This document shows, piece after piece, positions 8,071 to 14,661 of a DNA stretch of 16,317 nucleotides. Numbering within the stretch: the stretch's first letter is position 1; every line of letters starts with the position of its first letter. The notes beneath the pieces were generated by a model. That model was not told the origin of the DNA and ran no database searches. It saw only the letters and a program-made list of their open reading frames with translations. Position numbers and translations under genes: made by a program. The DNA comes from Candidatus Hodarchaeota archaeon (GTDB taxonomy: Archaea > Asgardarchaeota > Heimdallarchaeia > Hodarchaeales > YT1-057). Where the stretch lies: positions 1 to 16,317 of the forward strand of contig JAEOTI010000795.1 in NCBI GenBank assembly GCA_016839955.1, written 5' to 3'.

Positions 8071-8078
8071 TATAAATA
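8071..8078 (+). promoter_or_regulatory. TATA-like element before wecC
   Basis: TATAAATA lies in the 226-bp spacer upstream of wecC, centred about 22 nt before its ATG, the distance expected for an archaeal promoter of a leaderless or short-leader mRNA. In DNA this rich in A and T the match could be chance. Confidence 0.3.
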
Positions 8079-8095
8079 GGAATAGGTTTCTAAAA

Positions 8096-9331
8096 ATGAA
8101 TGAGAGCCAAAAAGAGAGAGCAAAAATATGTATTATTGGGCTAGGTTATATTGGATTACCCTTATCTGTCTTTCTAGCGGAAAATGGGTATTTAGTGTTA
8201 GGAGTAGATATTAATAAGGATAGAATCTCTCGTTTAAAGGAGGGAAAACCATTAATTGGTGAACAAGGCTTTCTGAAGCATTTTAAAACAGCAATAAATT
8301 CTAAACGTCTTAGTTTTCAGACAAAACCAGAACCTAGTGATATTTTTTTTATTGCAGTACAGACTCCGTTTAATTCGAAATTACGTAAAGCGGATTTATC
8401 TTTTATAAAAAATGCTCTGAATTCAATATTACCCCATCTATCAGCCTCAAACATAATAATCCTAGAATCTACTGTTCCTCCATTTACCTGTAGAAAGATA
8501 ATTAAAACCATTGTAGAAAAACAAACCCAATTTAAAGTTCCAGAGGATATTCTTGTCGCTTATTGCCCTGAACGAGCTTATCCAGGAAATTTGGTTCATG
8601 AATTTTTAAATAATGATAGAATTATTGGAGGAATGTCGAGTTTTTCTACAGAAAAAGCTTATAATATTTATTCTTCTTTTGTTAAGGGGCAGATATTTCT
8701 CACTGATGATATCACAGCAGAAATTGTAAAATTAGCAGAGAATGCTTTTCGAGATATCAATATAGCCTTTGCAAATGAATTACGGTTCATTTGTGATTCG
8801 GTCGGTGTAGATCACAAAAAGGTCGTGAACCTCGCTAATTACCATCCAAGAGTTCAGATTCATCAAAGCGGAATTGGTGTGGGTGGCCATTGTATTCCTA
8901 TCGATCCTTGGTTCTTGTGGGAAATCAATCCAAGTATTAGTCGTTTAATCCCTTTAGCAAGAGGTATAAATGATAGTATGCCTGAGTATATTACTGAAAA
9001 GATTATTCACTTGATCCCTTCAAATATCGCAGATCCCAAAGTCGTTATTATCGGGAAAACATATAAACCTAATGTGGGGGATACGAGAGAGAGCCCGGCA
9101 CTTAAAATTATAAAATTAGTTACTGAAATGAGAAACGATGCAGAGATAATTGCAGTTGACCCTTATGTTGATGAGCTCTCAGTCCCTCAAATTGATCATC
9201 TTGTGGAGTCTTCAGATCTCCTAGTTGTCTTAGTGCCTCATCAAGAAGTCATTCAATATATTAAAAAGAATGAGAAAAAACTAAAAAGAAAGATGAGGAC
9301 ACCCAATTTCATTATCGCTAATGAACTATAA
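8096..9331 (+). CDS. wecC: UDP-N-acetyl-D-mannosamine dehydrogenase
   Basis: A 411-residue member of the UDP-glucose/GDP-mannose dehydrogenase family. It would oxidise UDP-ManNAc at C6 in two NAD-dependent steps to UDP-ManNAcA. Visible landmarks are the Rossmann motif GLGYIGLP (15-22), VQTP near 88-91, CPERAYPG (157-164), the catalytic lysine K212 in EIVKLAENAFRD, and the catalytic cysteine C266 in GVGGHCIPIDPWF. The C-terminal Rossmann-like domain has GKTYKPNVGDTRESPA. CPER followed by NNDRIIGG, and the wecB gene 14 nt downstream, favour WecC over UDP-glucose dehydrogenase. The ATG start follows a TATAAATA element at 8071-8078, roughly 20 nt upstream, so the transcript may have a very short leader. 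No truncation or missing residue is seen. Confidence 0.93.
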   Translation: MNESQKERAKICIIGLGYIGLPLSVFLAENGYLVLGVDINKDRISRLKEGKPLIGEQGFLKHFKTAINSKRLSFQTKPEPSDIFFIAVQTPFNSKLRKADLSFIKNALNSILPHLSASNIIILESTVPPFTCRKIIKTIVEKQTQFKVPEDILVAYCPERAYPGNLVHEFLNNDRIIGGMSSFSTEKAYNIYSSFVKGQIFLTDDITAEIVKLAENAFRDINIAFANELRFICDSVGVDHKKVVNLANYHPRVQIHQSGIGVGGHCIPIDPWFLWEINPSISRLIPLARGINDSMPEYITEKIIHLIPSNIADPKVVIIGKTYKPNVGDTRESPALKIIKLVTEMRNDAEIIAVDPYVDELSVPQIDHLVESSDLLVVLVPHQEVIQYIKKNEKKLKRKMRTPNFIIANEL

Positions 9332-9345
9332 GCAGTGATATTATA

Positions 9346-10446
9346 ATGAATCCCATTGCCATTATTCTTGGAACCCGTCCTGAAATCATCAAAATGAGTC
9401 CTGTCATTGTTCTATGCGATGAAAGAGAAATAGATTACTATTTAATTCATTCTAATCAACATTACTCAAAATGTATGGATAACATCTTTTTCGAGCAATT
9501 ACACCTTCGTCCGCCAGATTATTCATTAGCTGTTGGTTCAGCAACACATGGGGAGCAGACTGGGAAGATGTTACAAAGAATTGAAAGAATATTTCTAGAC
9601 ACTCCGACTTCTTTTGTACTTGTTCATGGTGATACTAATACTACTCTAGCAGGCGCTCTATCAGCAGCAAAATTAAACATCCCAGTTGGCCATGTAGAAT
9701 CTGGTCTTCGAAGTCACGATAAAAAAATGCCAGAAGAGATCAATAGGATCATAATAGATCATCTTTCTGATCTTTGTTTTGTGCCTACTAAGAATCAAGA
9801 AAGAATTTTATTAAATGAAGGAATAGATATTTCCAAAATCATCATTACTGGTAACACGATAGTTGATGCAATAAATCGAAATCTACGGTTTATTGATAAC
9901 ACGATTCTTGAAAAATTCCAACTTGAACCTGGAGAATACTTTCTCTCTACACTACATCGGGCTGAAAACGTCGAGGATAAATTTCGTTTGAAAGAAATTT
10001 TTTCATCAATAGCAGAAATCGGAGTAAAAAATGATACAATAGTACTAGCTCCTCTACATCCACGAACCACTAAGCTAATAAATGAATTTAAAATTATCAT
10101 TGATCCTCAGATTAAAGTTATCGATCCAGTTGGATATTTTGAGTTTTTGGCAATACTCAAAAATGCAAAAATGGTATTAACTGACTCTGGAGGAATTCAA
10201 GAAGAAGCCTGTATTCTAGGAGTACCATGTGTTACCCTTCGTAGAAATACAGAACGTCCAGAAACCATAGATGTTGGTGCTAATATTTTGGGTGGAATAA
10301 ATCGAACAAATATCATAAAAGCAGTCGGGAGGGTAATTAATAAAGAAAAAATCAAATGGGAGAATCCATTTGGCGATGGTAAAAGCGCAAATAGAATTCT
10401 TAATGTAACCTTACAATACTTACAAGAACATGCTTCTGACGAATAG
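9346..10446 (+). CDS. wecB: UDP-N-acetylglucosamine 2-epimerase (non-hydrolysing)
   Basis: A 366-residue non-hydrolysing UDP-GlcNAc 2-epimerase, GT-B fold, which makes UDP-ManNAc from UDP-GlcNAc. All family blocks are present: GTRPEIIK at 9-16, HGDTNTTLAGA at 94-104, HVESGLRS at 116-123, MPEEINR at 128-134, TLHRAENV at 202-209, LHPRT at 237-241, DSGGIQEEA at 280-288 and TERPET at 302-307. The acidic residues D96, E118 and E131 match catalytic positions of bacterial WecB. It lies 14 nt after wecC, so the pair very probably form one transcript and jointly supply UDP-ManNAcA. Its end faces the stop of the minus-strand amidotransferase across 38 bp. It looks intact. Confidence 0.95.
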   Translation: MNPIAIILGTRPEIIKMSPVIVLCDEREIDYYLIHSNQHYSKCMDNIFFEQLHLRPPDYSLAVGSATHGEQTGKMLQRIERIFLDTPTSFVLVHGDTNTTLAGALSAAKLNIPVGHVESGLRSHDKKMPEEINRIIIDHLSDLCFVPTKNQERILLNEGIDISKIIITGNTIVDAINRNLRFIDNTILEKFQLEPGEYFLSTLHRAENVEDKFRLKEIFSSIAEIGVKNDTIVLAPLHPRTTKLINEFKIIIDPQIKVIDPVGYFEFLAILKNAKMVLTDSGGIQEEACILGVPCVTLRRNTERPETIDVGANILGGINRTNIIKAVGRVINKEKIKWENPFGDGKSANRILNVTLQYLQEHASDE

Positions 10447-10484
10447 ATCCATTATCATTCATTATTTTCGTTTAATAGAACTCT
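10447..10484. terminator. Convergent spacer with T-rich tracts
   Basis: Only 38 bp separate the 3' ends of wecB and the second sugar amidotransferase. The plus strand holds TTATTTTCGTTT, and T-rich stretches also occur on the minus strand, a plausible bidirectional oligo-T termination zone. No strong hairpin is seen. Confidence 0.3.
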
Positions 10485-11576
10485 TTATTTATGGTTTCTT
10501 TCATAGATCTTCGGTGCAGTGTTAATTGATCTTATCACCTCGTTAAATGAATTACCCAAGCCTATTGTATTTAAATACCATTTAATTCCTTCGTATCTAG
10601 GCTTATTCTCATCTTTTCTTCTTGCCAAAGCTTCTTCCCTGGTGGTAAGACCTTCTCTGATCTGATTACTGCGAAAAGTATCATTTTCAGTGAAACCTGT
10701 TAACGAATAGTAGATATAGTTGTAAAAAGAGGCTGTTCCATCACCAATACGCCATGTGGCTTCTGTATCACCTGCTACTTCCCAATCATATTCATAAATA
10801 AGAATTGATATGATTTCTTCCTCATTCCAAGGGATATAATCATAGAGTCTTAAATAGGTATGAGGAATCTGGTAATACGAAAAGAAACCAAACAAAGTAT
10901 CTATCATTGTAGTATTCAAGTAGAAAGGATTTTGCAAAAATCTTTTCGCATAATATGCTGCAAGCTGCAATTGTCCTCTCATATCGGAGATATCTTTCGA
11001 CCTACCTAAGTTAGGGGGTACATCACAAAAACCTGTCTTGAAGTGGGTCCGTTCGTATTGATTCGCAGATAAAACAACTAATTCTATACCCATTTGTTCA
11101 CGTAACTTATTCGCATAGAAAAAGTATTGTTTATCACCAGCCATAAATAATGGAATTGTCCCCAAATCTGACTTTTTTAACCATGCATACACATTTCTAA
11201 AGATATTTCTTCGCTTTTTCTTTATTTCTGCTGATAGGAGTATATGTTCGATTTCAAGTTTGCCGCAAATTCGTGCAATGTTTCTTCTAGCAAGATCCGT
11301 TACCATACCCCAATCATAAGTATAAGCTACAGGATTCATATTCAATATTGTTTTCATATAATGGAGGGCATAACTACTATCACGTCCTCCACTAATCATG
11401 ACTAAACAATCAGGTTCTCCATTCTTACTCCGACATTTGTCCACAATTTTTTCCAATGTTTTTTTGCCTTTCAGCTGGATTCTTACATAATTTCTACAAT
11501 AGTTACAAACCCCTGAAGGATCAAACTCGATGAAAGGAAAGGTTTCGGGCAAAATACATTTACTACAACGTATCAA
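10485..11576 (-). CDS. N-acetyl sugar amidotransferase, WbpG/PseA-type PP-loop enzyme (copy 2)
   Basis: A 363-residue paralogue of the enzyme at 3135-4214. The probable zinc cysteines C4, C7, C24 and C27 and the ATP-binding SGGRDS (62-67) sit at the same positions, and the C-terminal block (DGTASFYNYI, GFTENDTFRS, IREGLTTREE, NKPRYEG) is conserved. The middle differs strongly, so the copies are old and probably act on different sugars. It starts at TTG, whose last two bases are part of the TGA stop of the glutaminase gene (TTGA overlap), a sign of tight translational coupling. The family activates a sugar group with ATP and adds ammonia. Here the glutaminase overlapping upstream is the obvious ammonia source, taking the role of HisH/HisF in the Pseudomonas pathway. 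Substrate inferred: a UDP-HexNAc or its uronate, such as the WecB/WecC product. Confidence 0.9.
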   Translation of the reverse strand: MIRCSKCILPETFPFIEFDPSGVCNYCRNYVRIQLKGKKTLEKIVDKCRSKNGEPDCLVMISGGRDSSYALHYMKTILNMNPVAYTYDWGMVTDLARRNIARICGKLEIEHILLSAEIKKKRRNIFRNVYAWLKKSDLGTIPLFMAGDKQYFFYANKLREQMGIELVVLSANQYERTHFKTGFCDVPPNLGRSKDISDMRGQLQLAAYYAKRFLQNPFYLNTTMIDTLFGFFSYYQIPHTYLRLYDYIPWNEEEIISILIYEYDWEVAGDTEATWRIGDGTASFYNYIYYSLTGFTENDTFRSNQIREGLTTREEALARRKDENKPRYEGIKWYLNTIGLGNSFNEVIRSINTAPKIYERNHK

Positions 11577-12118
11577 ATTATTAATACCGCTTTCTCTTCA
11601 TATAACAGAGTTTTATCATCTTGTTGGCGTTTTGTACTAATAAAGGGGAGATTATCTTGAGGAGAATGATCCACAATGGTTCTCGCTTTCTTTTTAATCC
11701 TAATTGGATTTTTTGATATTTTCTTTGTTTTGAGGGAGAATTTAATGGTGTTTAAAGTATTAAGATCTATTAATTCACCAATACCAGGTGAGATCTGAGA
11801 TATTTTGGAATCTCTAAGCGTCTTTCTAAGATTTCTCTTTTTTGCTAGTTGCTGTAAAATATACTTTTCAGATGCAAAGATCTTACAAGGAGAAGCCTCA
11901 TCTTTAAAAGTGTATAAAGATCCGTTATTTGTTGCCAATAAAAGGGAATTAATGTCAGAGAATAATACAGCTACAGATGCTGTGCCCTGAATCATACAAA
12001 AAGCTTCTCTGACTGCATTAATAATAGAATTAGTCTCATTAATGTTCATTCGAAGGAGACTTAGAAAAACTTCAGTATCAACTTCATACTTTCGTTTAAA
12101 CTTGAAAATTGGCTCCAA
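11573..12118 (-). CDS. Class II glutamine amidotransferase, C-terminal part (frame -1 relative to the N-terminal part)
   Basis: This frame carries the rest of the glutaminase begun at 12498. True homology starts at about 12094 with RKYEVDTEVF, where D141 of the joined protein is the residue that holds the glutamine amino group in class II enzymes. It continues through the strands of the Ntn fold (GTASVAVLF, LLLATNNGSLYT, KIFASEKYILQQL) and ISPGIGELIDL. After that comes a basic tail of about 60 residues, KKISKNPIRIKKKARTI and onward. Joined at the heptamer, the product is 308 residues. A TTG at 12118 begins the open frame, but its ribosome site is poor and the fragment alone would lack the catalytic cysteine. 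Its TGA stop overlaps the TTG of the PP-loop amidotransferase. Either frameshifting joins the halves or the gene is recently broken. Confidence 0.72.
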   Translation of the reverse strand: MEPIFKFKRKYEVDTEVFLSLLRMNINETNSIINAVREAFCMIQGTASVAVLFSDINSLLLATNNGSLYTFKDEASPCKIFASEKYILQQLAKKRNLRKTLRDSKISQISPGIGELIDLNTLNTIKFSLKTKKISKNPIRIKKKARTIVDHSPQDNLPFISTKRQQDDKTLLYEEKAVLII

Positions 12119-12498
12119 ATCTCTCTATCGTTTACAATGATTCCATTATGGATGCCAACTAAGTCATCCTTAATGACTGGCTGATTATTATCTCGCCTTT
12201 CTTGACTTCCATTGGTAACCAGTCGGGAATGGCCAATTAATCCAATTGTAGAAGAGATTCTTTTGTCTTTTCCCAGCACATCACTTAAAATTGTTTTAAA
12301 TTGTCTAGTTCGAATAAAACGAGTAGCAGATATAGGTTGTTTAAAAATATGAATTCGCTTCTCATCGAGAATAGCAGCTCCAGAAGATTCTTTTCCTTGT
12401 GATTCTGATAATTTATAAAGTGACTTAGCTGTCGAATTAAAGAAGTTTGCATTACATTCTGATTCTTGACCTGCGAGAATCCCAAGTATTCCACACAT
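12061..12498 (-). CDS. Class II glutamine amidotransferase, N-terminal part with catalytic cysteine
   Basis: The frame begins MCGILGILAG, with the nucleophile C2 of N-terminal-nucleophile glutaminases (after removal of Met1), as in GlmS, PurF and AsnB. GKESSGAAI (35-43), GHSRLVTNGSQ (89-99), NNQPV (104-108) and HNGIIVN (117-123), with oxyanion-hole N118 and G119, are all present. Homology runs to FSSLN at 131-135; the remaining ten residues before the TAA at 12061 are unrelated to the family, which continues in the -1 frame. The catalytic residues are intact, so selection has kept this half. The likely role is hydrolysis of glutamine to ammonia for the PP-loop sugar amidotransferase encoded just downstream. 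It starts at ATG with a weak ribosome site after a 374-bp divergent spacer. Confidence 0.8.
   Translation of the reverse strand: MCGILGILAGQESECNANFFNSTAKSLYKLSESQGKESSGAAILDEKRIHIFKQPISATRFIRTRQFKTILSDVLGKDKRISSTIGLIGHSRLVTNGSQERRDNNQPVIKDDLVGIHNGIIVNDREIWSQFSSLNESMKLILKFF
12094..12100 (-). promoter_or_regulatory. Candidate -1 ribosomal frameshift site T_TTA_AAC
   Basis: TTTAAAC on the minus strand is in the X_XXY_YYZ phase: TTA and AAC are codons 134 and 135 of the glutaminase N-terminal frame. Slipping back one base gives TTT AAA, then CGA, which is in the frame of the C-terminal part. GGAG at 12113-12116 lies 12 nt upstream, like the stimulatory Shine-Dalgarno of dnaX. Downstream only a weak 5-bp stem is seen (AGTAT 12090-12086 with ATACT 12078-12074). 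A one-base deletion in the A run would give the same frames. Confidence 0.5.
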
Positions 12499-12872
12499 TG
12501 ACTTTCATCTGTTCATGTTAGTAGAATTAGTGATTTTTGTCGTTAAAAGTTAGATGAATAATTACTTTTAAGCACTTCTTCTACTTTTAGAGAGGTTTAA
12601 AGCTTATATTCTTACACAATAACTAAAGAAATTAACAAATAAAAACTCTATTATTCTCTATTTAAGAATGAAATTATTTAAAAGGAACATAATTCCTCTA
12701 CAACTATATTATGATTTAAGAGAATGCTTTTTACTCAAGCATTGATAAGCCAAATTCAGCAATAAACCGATTTACAGATCAAAAAATTTCGGGAAAGATA
12801 ATTAAGGGATATTCTATCGAACATTAGGGTATGATTTACCATTTTAACAACCCTAAAGGATGAAAATATAGG
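12499..12872. other. 374-bp divergent spacer with a 7-bp hairpin
   Basis: The spacer lies between the glutaminase gene (minus) and the membrane GT2 gene (plus) and should hold both promoters. A perfect 7-bp inverted repeat, AATGCTT (12723-12729) and AAGCATT (12737-12743) with a 7-nt loop, is the clearest structure. On the minus side a TATA-like TTAAAAGTAATT lies near 12560-12572, about 65 nt before the ATG. On the plus side ATTTTAACA at 12841-12849 lies about 27 nt before the ATG. No ORF or RNA gene is recognised. Confidence 0.4.
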
Positions 12873-14450
12873 ATGGCTTCTTCAAAGGCGCTTAAGAAAA
12901 GACAGAAGAATATTCTTTTAGGTGTTTTATATTTAATAGTGCTTCTCGGAATATATTTACGGATTATCTCTGCATTTAACCAGACTCATGATTCAAATCT
13001 GTTAAGGCATTTTTTTATGGAGTTCATTGCTCAAATGTTCGTGATGCTCTTTCTTTTCCGTAATTCATCCTTTATACAAAAATCCTTGATTAATTGGTTA
13101 TCTAATGCTTCTTTAGTAGGAACAATAGGAATTGGCTTAGAGGTAACAATTTCTACTCTCTATTTAATGCAAGATCTTAAAAATCTCAATCAGATAGGCT
13201 TAGAGTGGCTTGTTACCTTGAATCTATTCATATTATGTTTCTTCATTTTTTATTCTTTAAAATCTGTGGATAAAAAAGTTGCATCATTATTAGCATGGAT
13301 AACTATCGGTATGAGCTTAAATTCCGTGATAATAGGAACTCAGTCTTTATTGACCGATTATAGGAATATTGATGGATTCTTCACTTTATTACTAGGATTA
13401 CAAATTGTTTTCTTCTTCATCATTCTTCAGATGGAACAAAACCATTCTAATCTTTCTAAAACTAATTCAAAAGAAGTAGAAAGTATATTTCTTAATCATC
13501 CTGCACGGATCGCAATGATTATCCCAGCACGGAATGAAGAAAAGCTTATTCTAAAAACTCTTTCAAAAATTCCCAGATCAATAGATAAGATATTTGTTAT
13601 TGACGATGGAAGCACTGATCAAACCAAGGATATCGTTAAAAACTATGCAGCAATGACTGATCCTAGAGTGGAACTTCTTGTGCATGAGGAAAATGAAGGA
13701 GTTGGTTCCGCAATCATAACAGGGTATCAGCAAAGTTACAAGGAAAATTATGATATTTTCGTTGTTATTGGTGCAGATGCTCAAATGGACATGAGGGATT
13801 TACCAAGATTAGTTCAACCACTAATTAACAATGAAGCAGATTATGTCAAAGGGAACCGTTTCATTTATGGGAAACCGCTTTCCAAAGGAAATGCTTTTCG
13901 CGAGATGCCAAAGATCCGCATCTTTGGTAACTTCATGTGGTCTATATTAACAAAGATTAGTTCAGGTTATAGAACCATTTTTGATTCCCAGATGGGTTAC
14001 ACAGCAATGCATCGGAATGTTTTTTCACAGATTAATTGGTCGAAAGCTCGCAAGGGTTACGGTTACCCTGGGGATTGGTTAGCACGATTTCATGTAGAGA
14101 AAATACGAGTACAAGACGTCCCCGTTAGAGCAATATATCTCAAAAATGAAAGACAATCCCAAATAAAAATATCAAAATACCTATTCTATACATCCGTATT
14201 ACTCTTGAAAGCGTTTTCTTTCCGTTTCTATCACGAATATCTAAACTCTAAAAAGAGAAGTAAACTCGGGATTCCATCAATAACTTTTATGTCACTAACA
14301 TTTCTTGTTCCTATAGGAATTTTATTCTCTTTTATAATATCTTTCATCCCTCTCTATGCTATAGTATTGGGCTTACAGGCAATTATTTTCTTTGTTATTT
14401 CTGATCTTGTACAAGATGACCTAAGTATCCCGACAGGGATTAGTAATTAG
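12873..14450 (+). CDS. GT2 glycosyltransferase with N-terminal multi-helix membrane domain
   Basis: A 525-residue protein with three parts. Residues 1-190 hold about six hydrophobic segments (near 14-34, 48-63, 80-98, 110-128, 137-158 and 168-187). Residues 211-430 are a GT-A domain: IAMIIPARNEEKLI, DDGSTD at 244-249, GADAQMD at 300-306 giving the metal-binding acids D302 and D306, and DSQMGYTAMHR at 371-381. Residues 471-512 hold two further membrane helices. The GT2 part resembles dolichyl-phosphate mannosyl/glucosyltransferase-like enzymes, which charge a polyprenyl phosphate for use by GT-C enzymes outside; a GT-C gene follows directly. An extra N-terminal membrane domain is less usual. 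It starts at ATG 12873; an upstream ATG at 12860 stops after three codons. Donor sugar unknown. Confidence 0.87.
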   Translation: MASSKALKKRQKNILLGVLYLIVLLGIYLRIISAFNQTHDSNLLRHFFMEFIAQMFVMLFLFRNSSFIQKSLINWLSNASLVGTIGIGLEVTISTLYLMQDLKNLNQIGLEWLVTLNLFILCFFIFYSLKSVDKKVASLLAWITIGMSLNSVIIGTQSLLTDYRNIDGFFTLLLGLQIVFFFIILQMEQNHSNLSKTNSKEVESIFLNHPARIAMIIPARNEEKLILKTLSKIPRSIDKIFVIDDGSTDQTKDIVKNYAAMTDPRVELLVHEENEGVGSAIITGYQQSYKENYDIFVVIGADAQMDMRDLPRLVQPLINNEADYVKGNRFIYGKPLSKGNAFREMPKIRIFGNFMWSILTKISSGYRTIFDSQMGYTAMHRNVFSQINWSKARKGYGYPGDWLARFHVEKIRVQDVPVRAIYLKNERQSQIKISKYLFYTSVLLLKAFSFRFYHEYLNSKKRSKLGIPSITFMSLTFLVPIGILFSFIISFIPLYAIVLGLQAIIFFVISDLVQDDLSIPTGISN

Positions 14451-14456
14451 TTTATA

Positions 14457-14487
14457 TCTCTTGTTGTAGAAGTAAAATAACAAGAGA
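14457..14487 (+). repeat. Perfect 9-bp inverted repeat just after the GT2 stop codon
   Basis: TCTCTTGTT (14457-14465) and AACAAGAGA (14479-14487) pair perfectly; a G-U and a U-A pair could extend the stem to 11 bp around a 9-nt loop. It begins 7 nt after the TAG of the membrane GT2. No T run follows directly, so it may be a 3' stabilising or processing hairpin rather than a classical terminator. Confidence 0.55.
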
Positions 14488-14513
14488 AATGGTCGTTCAT
14501 TCTATATTCACAT

Positions 14514-14560
14514 TCCAAGATATTCCTTTATTTTATATTATGGATGCTAGATATCTTGGA
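14514..14560. repeat. Perfect 10-bp inverted repeat enclosing a TATA-like element
   Basis: TCCAAGATAT (14514-14523) and ATATCTTGGA (14551-14560) are exact inverted copies separated by 27 nt. The spacer holds TTTATTTTATATTA (14527-14540), the best TATA-like sequence in this gap. A regulator binding both arms could cover the promoter of the GT-C gene. If this is box A, the transcript would begin near 14562 with a leader of about 100 nt. Confidence 0.45.
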
Positions 14561-14661
14561 CAAAGAAAAATTTTATTGACATCCTGAAAAGTAGGTTCAA
14601 ATACGTTTATTTTCACTAATTTCAAAGAAGAGCTAAATCTCAGCGATTTGGGGTATATATA

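Noticed and set aside
12061..12498. The two glutaminase frames as two separately translated subunits
   Set aside because: The break falls inside the Ntn fold between the HNG and DTEV motifs, both needed in one active site, and the second frame has no good ribosome site. A frameshift or a mutation explains it better.
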